NCBI GenBank assembly: GCA_023410975.1
Contig: JAEYPG010000225.1
Span: 1 to 13,863 of the forward strand
Reading direction: 5' to 3'
DNA length: 13,863 nucleotides
Origin: Pseudomonadota bacterium
GTDB taxonomy: Bacteria; Pseudomonadota; Gammaproteobacteria; Burkholderiales; Burkholderiaceae_C
Positions 1 to 5,545 of this stretch are shown here, one piece after another; position 1 is the first letter of the stretch; each line of letters begins with the position of its first letter. Both the position numbers and the translations under genes were made by a program. The notes below the pieces were generated by a model, which saw only the letters and a program-made list of their open reading frames with translations, was not told the DNA's origin and did not search any database.

Positions 1-49
1 CCCCCCCCCCGCCCCCGCGGCCCGCCCCCCCCCCCCCCCCCGGGCCGGC
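1..49. other. C-rich low-complexity sequence at window edge
   Basis: Positions 1-10 are all C, and 25-41 are a run of 17 C, interrupted only by a few G. Nothing codes here. A pure C tract at the very start of a sequence most often reflects a contig end or a sequencing artefact. If real, the minus strand would be a G-rich tract able to form a quadruplex, just downstream of the small gene ending at 50. Confidence 0.7.
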
Positions 50-313
50 TTATCGGCGCAGGCCGGCGCCGGGCATGTACGGTGCGCTCCAGTCGCGTCG
101 GTGCTCCGGCACGGCGCGTGCTACCGCGCCCGGCCAGGATGCGGGTTGCATGGGCGGGCGGGCAGGGAGCGCCGCCTCCGGCTCTCTCTTCCCTCGGGCG
201 TGATCGGCATCCAGCGGCCGGTAGAAGCGGGTGGGCAGTTGGTTGAGCTGCGCGGATGCCGCGATGGCTTCCGCCTGGGACTGGGGAGATACGAGCTGCG
301 CGAAAGGGTTCAC
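50..313 (-). CDS. small uncharacterised protein, 87 aa
   Basis: I cannot assign a function. The start is GTG at 313-311, preceded by a GAGAG purine stretch about 5-10 bases upstream. The N-terminus begins MNPFAQLVSPQSQAEAIA, and the segment LPTRFYRPLD lies at about residues 26-35. This layout (MNPFA..SP at the start, a central RPLD segment, a basic Pro/Arg/Ala-rich tail) resembles small hypothetical proteins I recall from Burkholderiales, but that recollection is weak. No signal peptide, membrane segment or cysteine motif is visible. It follows the metallo-hydrolase gene on the same strand after a 185-bp gap, so it may have its own promoter. An unusual stem-loop overlaps its ribosome-binding region. 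The basic tail could be out-of-frame noise if a frame error exists near the low-quality window edge. Confidence 0.55.
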   Translation of the reverse strand: MNPFAQLVSPQSQAEAIAASAQLNQLPTRFYRPLDADHARGKREPEAALPARPPMQPASWPGAVARAVPEHRRDWSAPYMPGAGLRR

Positions 314-360
314 AGGCTTGCTCTCGTAGATGCAACTTCTCGAATGTATCTACCGCAAGC
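314..360 (-). promoter_or_regulatory. leader stem-loop overlapping the ribosome-binding site of the small gene
   Basis: Read on the minus strand, the leader contains GCTTGC (360-355), GTAGATACA (353-345), a ten-base loop, TGCATCTAC (334-326), GAGA (325-322) and GCAAGC (321-316), then CT and the GTG start. The nine-base arms pair with one G-U, and the six-base outer arms pair perfectly. This gives a roughly 15-pair structure with the GAGA Shine-Dalgarno-like bases in the internal bulge. It could control translation initiation, or the palindrome could be a protein operator in DNA. The structure is seen directly; the role is inferred. Confidence 0.45.
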
Positions 361-424
361 AAATTTTCTGGCAGCGCACCCCGATTTGAAGGGGCGCCGG
401 ACCTTCGGCGCAGCGGGGCGCCCG

Positions 425-452
425 GCGGCACGGCGGCTGGGTGCCGTGCCGC
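425..452. other. strong hairpin downstream of the metallo-hydrolase gene
   Basis: A perfect 10-base inverted repeat: the arm at 425-434 (GCGGCACGGC) pairs with 443-452 across an 8-base loop. It lies about 50 bases past the stop codon of the minus-strand gene ending at 499. No T-run follows on either strand, so it is not a canonical intrinsic terminator. It may protect the 3' end or help Rho-dependent termination. A weaker six-base hairpin (394-399 with 406-411) lies beyond it. Confidence 0.4.
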
Positions 453-498
453 GGGGCCATGGCTCCCGGGGACGGGCGGTGGAGGGCGTGATCGGCGT

Positions 499-1251
499 TC
501 AGCCCTTGGCGGCGGCCCCGCTCTGCGGGGCGGTCACGCGGGTTGCAAGCTCGCGCAACAGTGCGCCGGCGTCGCCGTGCCACGCGCTGCCGTGCATGCA
601 GGCCAGCGTCCGCGGCATCTGGTCCGCCAGCCGCTGCAGCGTCGCAGCGGTCTGGGGAGCATGGGCGAAGTAGTCCATCGCCTGCCGGAAGGCTTCGCTG
701 GGACCCAGGATGTCGCTCTCGCACAGCGGCAGATCGCCCGTGCCGGGCTGGGTGAAGAGGTCGCCGCAGAAGAAGGTGCGGGTGGTGGTGTCCAGCATCA
801 GGCCGCATTCCCAGCCATGCGGCGTATGCGGCGTGTCGAACCAGCGCACGGCGTGCCGGCCCAGCGGCAGCGTTTCGCCGTCGGCGAGCGCACGCGCCGG
901 CCGGTCCGCCAGGTCGTTCATGGACACGAGGGCCGCCACCTGGCCGCACAGCGGTGCGGCCTGGGGTGATGCCGCGAGGAATTCGTTCATGGCCCCGCAC
1001 TCGTCGGCCTCGACGTGCGACAGGCCGATCCAGCGCAGGCGCTGAAGCGGCAGCACGCGGGCGATGGCTGCGCTGACCAGGGCGAACATCCTGCGCGGCC
1101 CCGTGTGGAACAGCAGCGGCTCATCGTCCACCAGCAGGTACTGGTTGAAGCTGAACGCCTGCCCGCCGGGAAGCTGGACCGGCGTGTGGATGCGGTAGAT
1201 GTCCGGCGCGATCTCGTCGATGCGGGTGCCTTGCTGCGAATCGGTGACCAT
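499..1251 (-). CDS. MBL-fold metallo-hydrolase, flavodiiron-type oxygen-binding di-iron domain
   Basis: This 250-residue protein is a stand-alone metallo-beta-lactamase-fold domain. Candidate metal ligands are H79, E81 and D83 in SHVEADECG, H145 in DTPHTPHGW, D164 in FFCGDLF, and H220 in CMHGS. The H-x-E-x-D pattern replaces the HxHxDH of hydrolytic family members. It is the signature of flavodiiron proteins such as Desulfovibrio rubredoxin:oxygen oxidoreductase, whose ligand numbering as I recall it is nearly the same. A di-iron centre that binds or reduces O2 or NO is therefore more likely than hydrolysis. There is no flavodoxin domain, so electrons would need a partner, or the protein acts as a sensor. 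No signal peptide is visible; it is probably cytoplasmic. The ATG at 1251 has an excellent AGGAGG site. It is divergent from the ECF sigma gene across 82 bp. Family confidence is high; the exact activity is unknown. Confidence 0.88.
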   Translation of the reverse strand: MVTDSQQGTRIDEIAPDIYRIHTPVQLPGGQAFSFNQYLLVDDEPLLFHTGPRRMFALVSAAIARVLPLQRLRWIGLSHVEADECGAMNEFLAASPQAAPLCGQVAALVSMNDLADRPARALADGETLPLGRHAVRWFDTPHTPHGWECGLMLDTTTRTFFCGDLFTQPGTGDLPLCESDILGPSEAFRQAMDYFAHAPQTAATLQRLADQMPRTLACMHGSAWHGDAGALLRELATRVTAPQSGAAAKG

Positions 1252-1287
1252 GGGTCCTCCTGTGGATGGCTGCAGGAAGTGGCGCGA

Positions 1288-1305
1288 GGCGGGCGGACGT
1301 TACAC
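1288..1305 (+). promoter_or_regulatory. bipartite motif GGCGGG-N6-TTACAC upstream of the ECF sigma gene (copy 1)
   Basis: GGCGGG (1288-1293), six bases, then TTACAC (1300-1305), 28 bases before the sigma factor start. The same 12 fixed bases with the same spacing recur at 2553-2570, upstream of the binding-protein gene. A short hairpin (CCCTC 1305-1309, TTTT, GAGGG 1314-1318) follows immediately. The motif could be part of an autoregulated promoter or an operator. No match to a known ECF -35/-10 pair is claimed. Confidence 0.3.
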
Positions 1306-1333
1306 CCTCTTTTGAGGGGGCCGTGCGCTCGCT

Positions 1334-1921
1334 ATGCTGGCCTTCATGGACGCACGGGAGCATGACGATGGCGTCGAGGCGCTGCTGGCGCGGCAGATCG
1401 CTGCGTCGCCACCGGGCGAGGCGGTGCAGGCGGAAGGCGAGCTGTACCGCCGGCTGGCGCCGCGGGTGCGCCGCTACGGGCTGCGCCACCTGCGCGACGA
1501 CCACGCCGCAGCGGACCTGATGCAGCACGTGATGGCGCTGACCATCGAGCAACTGCGCGGCGGCGGGTTGCGCGAGCCCGAGCGCGTGGTGTCCTTCGTG
1601 CTGGGCGCTTGCCGCATGACGGTGCTGGACCTGCGCCGCGGCACCCGCCGGCGCGAGCAGTTGCTGCAGCGCCATGGCGCGGAGCTGGAGATCGCCGACC
1701 TCGCCGAGGCTCCGCGCCTGGACCAGGAGCGGTTGGCCGACTGCCTGCAGCGCCTGGCCGAGCGCGAGCGCGCCGTGCTGCTGCTCAGCTTCTACGAGGA
1801 GCGGCCCGCCGAGGAGGTGGGGGCGCAACTGGGGCTGAGCGCGGGCAACGTGCGCGTGATCCGCCATCGCGGCATTGGCCGGCTGCGGGCCTGCGTCGAG
1901 GCCCGAAGGAGCGCGGCATGA
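1334..1921 (+). CDS. ECF-type RNA polymerase sigma factor
   Basis: A 195-residue protein with the two-domain plan of ECF sigma factors. A sigma-2 region at about residues 35-105 contains the helical LRHLRDDHAAADLMQHVM segment and the basic stretch DLRRGTRRREQL. A sigma-4 region at about 130-190 includes ERERAVLLLSFYEE and the helix-turn-helix GLSAGNVRVIRHRG. It should direct RNA polymerase to a small set of promoters, often its own. The first ATG (1334) is chosen because the GAGGGGG at 1314-1320 fits it better than the ATG at 1346, but the 13-base spacing is long. The stop overlaps the next start as ATGA (1918-1921), so the two are translationally coupled. Region 2 is divergent enough that the ECF subgroup cannot be named from sequence alone. 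Confidence 0.9.
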   Translation: MLAFMDAREHDDGVEALLARQIAASPPGEAVQAEGELYRRLAPRVRRYGLRHLRDDHAAADLMQHVMALTIEQLRGGGLREPERVVSFVLGACRMTVLDLRRGTRRREQLLQRHGAELEIADLAEAPRLDQERLADCLQRLAERERAVLLLSFYEERPAEEVGAQLGLSAGNVRVIRHRGIGRLRACVEARRSAA

Positions 1922-2505
1922 CGGCCTCGAACCCGGCCGGCAGCCACCCCGGCCTGGAGCGGCTGCTCGACTACTGGTTCGGCGACACGGACGACGCGGC
2001 CACGGACGCCATCGACGCGCACCTGCTGCGTTGCGACGCCTGCGGTGCGGCGCTCGACGGCGTCGTGGCGCTGGTGCGCGGCGTGCGCGGGCTGTTCGCC
2101 GGCGGGCAGGTCGGCGCCGTGGTGAGTGCCGTCTTCGTCGACCGGCTCATCGAGAAAGGCCTGCGCGTGCGCCGCTACCAGGTGCCGTGCAACGGCAGCG
2201 TGGCGTGCAGCGTGGCGCCGGGGGACGAGGTGCTGGTGAGCCTGCTGCAGGCGCCGCTGGCGGGCGTGCGGCGGCTGGACCTGGCGGCTGATTTCAGTTT
2301 CGGCGGCGACACCGTCTGGCTGCGCGACGTGCCTTTCGACGCCGGCAGCGGCGCCGTGGTGTGGTTATCGCAGGTGGCCGCCGTGCGCAGCCTGCCGGCG
2401 CACCGCATGCGCGTGCGGCTGCTGTCCGTGCAGGGCGAGCACGCGCGGGAGATCGGGCACTACACCTTCCATCACAGTGCCGCCGGGGACGCGGCGGGCG
2501 CCTGA
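1918..2505 (+). CDS. zinc-finger protein, putative soluble anti-sigma factor
   Basis: A 195-residue protein starting within the stop codon of the sigma gene. Near its N-terminus it has H35-x3-C39-x2-C42 (HLLRCDAC), the zinc-binding pattern of ZAS-type anti-sigma domains, followed by a helix. Tight coupling to a sigma factor and this motif support an anti-sigma role. Unlike many anti-sigma factors it has no transmembrane helix or signal peptide, so it would work in the cytoplasm. The remainder (about residues 85-188) is rich in alternating hydrophobic residues, with two further cysteines (C91, C97) and a His-rich end (HYTFHH), and looks like a beta-sandwich sensing domain. What it senses cannot be read from sequence. 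The zinc-cysteine cluster would allow redox sensing, which would fit the divergent di-iron protein. Confidence 0.75.
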   Translation: MTASNPAGSHPGLERLLDYWFGDTDDAATDAIDAHLLRCDACGAALDGVVALVRGVRGLFAGGQVGAVVSAVFVDRLIEKGLRVRRYQVPCNGSVACSVAPGDEVLVSLLQAPLAGVRRLDLAADFSFGGDTVWLRDVPFDAGSGAVVWLSQVAAVRSLPAHRMRVRLLSVQGEHAREIGHYTFHHSAAGDAAGA

Positions 2506-2552
2506 GGCCCGGCCGCCCGCGGCTCGCTATCCAGTGGGGCTGGGCGGGTCTT

Positions 2553-2580
2553 GGCGGGGGCGTCTTACACTTCCGCCCCC
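2553..2580 (+). promoter_or_regulatory. bipartite motif (copy 2) within a GC-rich hairpin upstream of the binding-protein gene
   Basis: GGCGGG (2553-2558), six bases, TTACAC (2565-2570) repeats the arrangement found before the sigma gene. Overlapping it, GGGGGCG (2556-2562) pairs perfectly with CGCCCCC (2574-2580), leaving TTACAC in the 11-base loop. The hairpin is about 50 bases after the anti-sigma stop and 75 before the next start, with no T-run. It could be a promoter/operator of the binding-protein gene or a weak terminator of the sigma operon. Confidence 0.3.
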
Positions 2581-2611
2581 GGGTTCCCGCTCCCGGTGTC
2601 ATTCACATTCG

Positions 2612-2629
2612 AGGCGCCGATAGGCGCCT
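2612..2629 (+). promoter_or_regulatory. leader hairpin before the binding-protein gene
   Basis: AGGCGCC (2612-2618), loop GATA, GGCGCCT (2623-2629) form a perfect 7-pair stem 26 bases before the ATG at 2656. Only a short TTGTCC follows, so it is at best a poor terminator. No convincing Shine-Dalgarno sequence lies between this hairpin and the start codon, so the stem may shape access to the start. Confidence 0.35.
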
Positions 2630-2655
2630 TGTCCATTCCCGTATCCCATTTCCGC

Positions 2656-3795
2656 ATGAAGTACGCATTGAAGCTTTCCGCCGTGGCCGCGCTGGCCTGT
2701 GTTGCCCAGTCCGCGCTGGCCCAGGAGCTGGTCGTCAAGATCGGCCACGTGGCCGCGATCAGCGGCCCCGCCGCCCACCTGGGCAAGGACAACGAGAACG
2801 GCGTGCGCATGGCGATCGACGAGCTCAACGCCAAGGGCGTGAGCATCGGCGGCAAGAAGGCCCGCTTCGAACTGCTGCCCGAGGACGACGCCGGCGATCC
2901 CAAGCAGGGCACCGCCGCGGCGCAGAAGCTGGTGGACTCCAAGGTCAACGGCGTGGTGGGCCACCTCAACTCCGGCACGGCGATCCCCGCGTCCCGCATC
3001 TACAGCGACGCCGGCATTCCGCAGATCGCCCCGTCGGTAACCAACCCCCGCTACACCGCCCAGGGCTACAAGACCGCCTTCCGCGTGGTCGCCAACGACG
3101 CGCAGCTCGGCGGCACGCTGGGCCGCTACGCGGTGGAGCAGCTCAAGGCCAAGACCATCGTCGTGATCGACGACCGCACCGCCTACGGCCAGGGCGTGGC
3201 CAACGAGTTCGAGAAGAGCGCCAAGGCGGCCGGCGCCAAGATCGCCAAGCACGAGTTCACCAGCGACAAGGCCACCGACTTCACCGCCATCCTGACCTCC
3301 GTCAAGGCGGCCAAGCCGGACGTGGTCTTCTTCGGTGGCATGGACGCGGTGGGCGGCCCGATGCTGCGCCAGATGAAGCAGCTGGGCATCAACGCCAAGT
3401 TCATGGGCGGCGACGGCGTGTGCACCGCCGAGCTGCCCAAGCTGGCCGCCGGCTCGCTGGCCGACAACGTGGTGACCTGCGCCGTTGCCGGCGGCGTGGA
3501 CGCCTCGCAGAAGGCGGTCATGGACAAGTTCCGGGCCGACTTCAAGAAGAAGTTCGGCACCGAGGTGCAGATCTACGCCCCCTACACCTATGACGCCACG
3601 ATGGTGATGGCCGAGGCCATGGTCAAGGCCGGCTCGGCCGACCCGGCCAAGTACCTGCCGGTGCTGGCAGGCATCTCCTACAAGGGCGTGACCGGCAACA
3701 TCGCCTTCGACGCCAAGGGCGACATCAAGAACGGTGCGTTGACGCTCTACACCTACCGCGGCGGCGAGCGCGCCGAGCTGGGCGTGGTGCGCTGA
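2656..3795 (+). CDS. branched-chain amino acid-type ABC transporter periplasmic binding protein
   Basis: A 379-residue periplasmic binding protein of the Leu/Ile/Val (peripla_BP_6) family. It starts at the ATG at 2656 because a clean Sec signal peptide begins there: MKYALKLSAVAALACVAQSALA, cleaved before QELVVK. An in-frame ATG at 2551 would add a non-signal-like extension. The mature start IGHVAAISGPAAHLGKDNENG is the usual ligand-lobe opening. A second lobe follows at about residue 130 onward, and two cysteines (in GDGVCTAEL and NNVVTC-like DNVVTCAV) could form the disulfide seen in Liv proteins. Family members in betaproteobacteria bind amino acids but also aromatic acids, so the ligand is open. 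No permease or ATPase gene is adjacent, so it would have to serve a transporter encoded elsewhere. A weak terminator candidate follows 20 bases after the stop. Confidence 0.92.
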   Translation: MKYALKLSAVAALACVAQSALAQELVVKIGHVAAISGPAAHLGKDNENGVRMAIDELNAKGVSIGGKKARFELLPEDDAGDPKQGTAAAQKLVDSKVNGVVGHLNSGTAIPASRIYSDAGIPQIAPSVTNPRYTAQGYKTAFRVVANDAQLGGTLGRYAVEQLKAKTIVVIDDRTAYGQGVANEFEKSAKAAGAKIAKHEFTSDKATDFTAILTSVKAAKPDVVFFGGMDAVGGPMLRQMKQLGINAKFMGGDGVCTAELPKLAAGSLADNVVTCAVAGGVDASQKAVMDKFRADFKKKFGTEVQIYAPYTYDATMVMAEAMVKAGSADPAKYLPVLAGISYKGVTGNIAFDAKGDIKNGALTLYTYRGGERAELGVVR

Positions 3796-3815
3796 CATCC
3801 GCAGGGGACCGTGCC

Positions 3816-3840
3816 AGAGACTTCCGGCGCGGTCTCTTCT
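3816..3840 (+). terminator. candidate intrinsic terminator after the binding-protein gene
   Basis: AGAGAC (3816-3821) pairs with GTCTCT (3832-3837) across a ten-base loop that can itself pair CCG with CGG. TCTTCT-like pyrimidines follow instead of a clean T-run. It lies about 20 bases after the stop at 3795, the expected place, but the weak tail lowers certainty. Confidence 0.45.
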
Positions 3841-4040
3841 CCGCGGGACCGTGCCCGTCACGAAATGCGCTTCAATAACACTTATGTAAATTGACGACGA
3901 CCGCCGTACCCCTGCGACTTGAGCCCATGCGCTGCATGAGGTGCCAGCGGCTTCGTCCAGGGGAGCGCTGCCCTGTGCATGAATCGCGAAGCACCCGCCC
4001 GGGTGGCAACGGGCGAGCAGGTGGGGCGAGCGCCTAAGAA

Positions 4041-4239
4041 ACAACATACGCGGTATATCCGGCATTACCAGCCACGGTGGACTCCTCCGTTCCTGCCACG
4101 CTGGTATTCCAAGTGCCTTCCCTTGTACCCCTCTGTCGTCACGTGCCACAGCGCGCCCCAGAAAAAACGCCCTGCGTGGGCAGGGCGGTCAAGCGAAGCG
4201 AAGCGCACTCAGGAAATTGTTCAATACCGCGTATGTTGT
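4041..4239. repeat. 199-bp segment bounded by perfect 16-bp inverted repeats
   Basis: ACAACATACGCGGTAT at 4041-4056 has its exact reverse complement at 4224-4239. Neither arm extends further inward or outward. No target-site duplication is evident in the flanking bases, and no transposase is inside, so a MITE-like element is possible but unproven. Two oppositely oriented copies of a regulator site are an alternative. The right arm also lies inside a separate palindrome (4223-4250). Confidence 0.5.
4162..4187 (-). terminator. intrinsic terminator of the esterase-porin transcription unit
   Basis: On the minus strand, CGCCCTGC (4187-4180), loop CCAC, GCAGGGCG (4175-4168) form a perfect 8-pair stem followed directly by six T (4167-4162). 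This is a textbook Rho-independent terminator, oriented to stop transcription coming from the porin gene, 132 bases beyond its stop codon. Confidence 0.88.
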
Positions 4240-4250
4240 ACGGCGGTATT
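4223..4250. promoter_or_regulatory. 28-bp palindrome in the 3' region of the porin gene
   Basis: AATACCGC (4223-4230) and GCGGTATT (4243-4250) are perfect inverted arms. In addition, CGTA (4230-4233) pairs with TACG (4239-4242), giving about 11 pairs with one bulged base and a five-base loop. It may be an RNA stem-loop in the porin 3' UTR or a dyad binding site. It overlaps the right arm of the longer-range inverted repeat. Confidence 0.4.
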
Positions 4251-4318
4251 TGTAAAGCCACGCCAGGCCGGATGCGCCCGCCGCGAGTGGACGGTGGCTC
4301 GGCCTGGCATGGCCGGCC

Positions 4319-5440
4319 TCAGAACGAGTGGCGCACGCCCACCATGAAGGCGTTCTGCGAGCCGCCGGCCACCGGGTTGCTGCCGGGCTGGCCGGAGCTC
4401 ACCGAGATGGCCAGCCGCGCGCCGTTGCTGATGTGCGCCGCCTGCACGTAGGCCATGGTGCGCTTGGAGAAGCTGTAGGAGCCGCGCAGCGCGGTCAGCG
4501 TGGACTGGTCGCCGCCGTTCTTGAAGTCCAGGCGCTGGATCTGGCCGTCCAGGATGAAGGCCGGCGTGATGGTGTAGGCGCCGCCGATCCAGTACAGGTT
4601 GCTGCGCGCGCTCTGGCCGTTGGCGGCCGACAGCGGCGCAGCCGCGTCGTTGTCGCGCCGGATCACGCCGGCCGTGACCTTCACCGGGCCGAACTTGGCG
4701 TAGCCGTTGAGGTTGACGCGCTGGTCCTTGAGCGCGCTGCTGGTCATTCCGGCGAATGCGCCCGCGCCGCCGCGGATCTCGTCCGCCGCCAGCGCCACGC
4801 CCCACGTCGGCGAGTCGTACTTGACCATGGCCGACCACTCGCGGCAGGCGCTCTTGTCCGCGGCGTTCTCGCCCGCGCAGTTGGTGCCCGCGGGACTCGG
4901 GCCGGCGTTGACCGTGTCGCGGCCCAGGCTGTAGCTCGCGCCCACCGAGACGCCACTGAAGCTGCCGCGGTAGACGATGGCGTTGTCGGCGCGCGCGTTG
5001 GGGATGTAGGCATCGAGCGAGCCCAGGCCGTAGACGTTGGGGCCGAGCTGGTCGGCGTCCAGCAGCGACCAGAACAGCATCGTGTACTGCCGGCCCAGCG
5101 AGACCGTGCCCCAGCCGCCGGACAGCCCCACCAGCGCCTGGCGGCCGAACAGCCGCCCGCCTTGGCCCGCCGCGCCGTTGTCCGGCCCGAAGCCGGACTC
5201 CAGCGTGAACAGCGCGCGCAGCCCGCCGCCCAGGTCCTCGGTGCCGCGCAGGCCCCAGCGCGAGGGCAGCGTTCCCGAGATGTTGGGCATGCGCGTGAGG
5301 CTGTCGCCGCCGGGGCCGACGTTGGTGATGTGCTCCACGCCGGTGTCGATCAGGCCGTAGAGCTGCACGCTGGGCGCGGGAGCCTGCGCGTGGGCCACGC
5401 CGGCAGCCGCGAGGGCCGCGGCGGTCAAGGTCTTCTTCAT
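4319..5440 (-). CDS. Gram-negative outer-membrane porin
   Basis: A 373-residue trimeric-type general porin of the Burkholderia/Bordetella family. It has a Sec signal peptide (MKKTLTAAALAAAGVAHA, cleaved before QAPAPS) and then the hallmark first strand SVQLYGLIDTGVEHI. Further repeats of alternating hydrophobic strands follow, including SRWGLRGTEDLGGGLRALFTLESGF and LVGLSGGWGTVSLGRQYT. The protein ends in VGVRHSF, with the C-terminal Phe that targets proteins to the BAM complex. An extracellular loop carries a cysteine pair (TNCAGENAADKSAC). The ATG at 5440 has a strong AGGAGGAG site. It follows the esterase gene on the same strand after 105 bp and ends before a clear terminator, so the two probably form an operon. 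The context suggests it admits small phenolic acids, which is inference; the family is otherwise fairly non-selective. Confidence 0.93.
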   Translation of the reverse strand: MKKTLTAAALAAAGVAHAQAPAPSVQLYGLIDTGVEHITNVGPGGDSLTRMPNISGTLPSRWGLRGTEDLGGGLRALFTLESGFGPDNGAAGQGGRLFGRQALVGLSGGWGTVSLGRQYTMLFWSLLDADQLGPNVYGLGSLDAYIPNARADNAIVYRGSFSGVSVGASYSLGRDTVNAGPSPAGTNCAGENAADKSACREWSAMVKYDSPTWGVALAADEIRGGAGAFAGMTSSALKDQRVNLNGYAKFGPVKVTAGVIRRDNDAAAPLSAANGQSARSNLYWIGGAYTITPAFILDGQIQRLDFKNGGDQSTLTALRGSYSFSKRTMAYVQAAHISNGARLAISVSSGQPGSNPVAGGSQNAFMVGVRHSF

Positions 5441-5465
5441 GTTGATGTCTCCTCCTGAGGGAACA

Positions 5466-5489
5466 CGCCGGGCAACGGTTTTCCCGGCG
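5466..5489 (-). promoter_or_regulatory. hairpin between the esterase and porin genes
   Basis: CGCCGGG (5466-5472) pairs perfectly with CCCGGCG (5483-5489) over a ten-base loop, just upstream of the porin Shine-Dalgarno sequence. A second imperfect stem (5500-5507 with 5514-5521, one mismatch) precedes it in the transcript. Neither has a T-run. Such tandem stems could stabilise a processed porin mRNA or damp read-through from the esterase gene. Confidence 0.35.
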
Positions 5490-5545
5490 CGCGATGGACG
5501 GCGCCTGGTTGCGCAGGCACCGTGTTTTTCAATGGACGCCGGGAT

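Larger units (their letters stand above)
3796..4318. other. 523-bp intergenic region between convergent genes
   Basis: I find no convincing gene here. It contains a plus-strand terminator candidate (3816-3840), an 11-base direct repeat GGGACCGTGCC (3805-3815 and 3845-3855), and an AT-rich patch around 3870-3893 (ATAACACTTATGTAAATTG) unlike the surrounding composition. It also contains a separated perfect inverted repeat (4041-4056 with 4224-4239), a minus-strand intrinsic terminator (4162-4187), a short AAGCG tandem (about 4193-4206) and a palindrome (4223-4250). Open frames crossing it show no family resemblance. The lower GC and repeat content suggest the remains of a mobile or regulatory insertion. 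Confidence 0.7.

Noticed and set aside
499..1251. A beta-lactamase or glyoxalase II
   Set aside because: The HxHxDH zinc motif is replaced by HxExDE, which is the di-iron pattern.
2656..3795. A complete branched-chain amino acid ABC transporter operon
   Set aside because: Only the binding protein is present; no permease or ATPase gene follows, and the next gene is convergent.
2599..4149. A 516-codon minus-strand frame covering the binding-protein gene and part of the intergenic region
   Set aside because: His/Gly/Val/Leu-rich antisense shadow with no motif, contradicted by the intact binding protein on the plus strand.
3979..4347. A 122-codon plus-strand frame in the convergent intergenic region
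   Set aside because: No Shine-Dalgarno sequence, unusual composition, it runs through the terminator hairpin and overlaps the end of the porin gene; no family resemblance.
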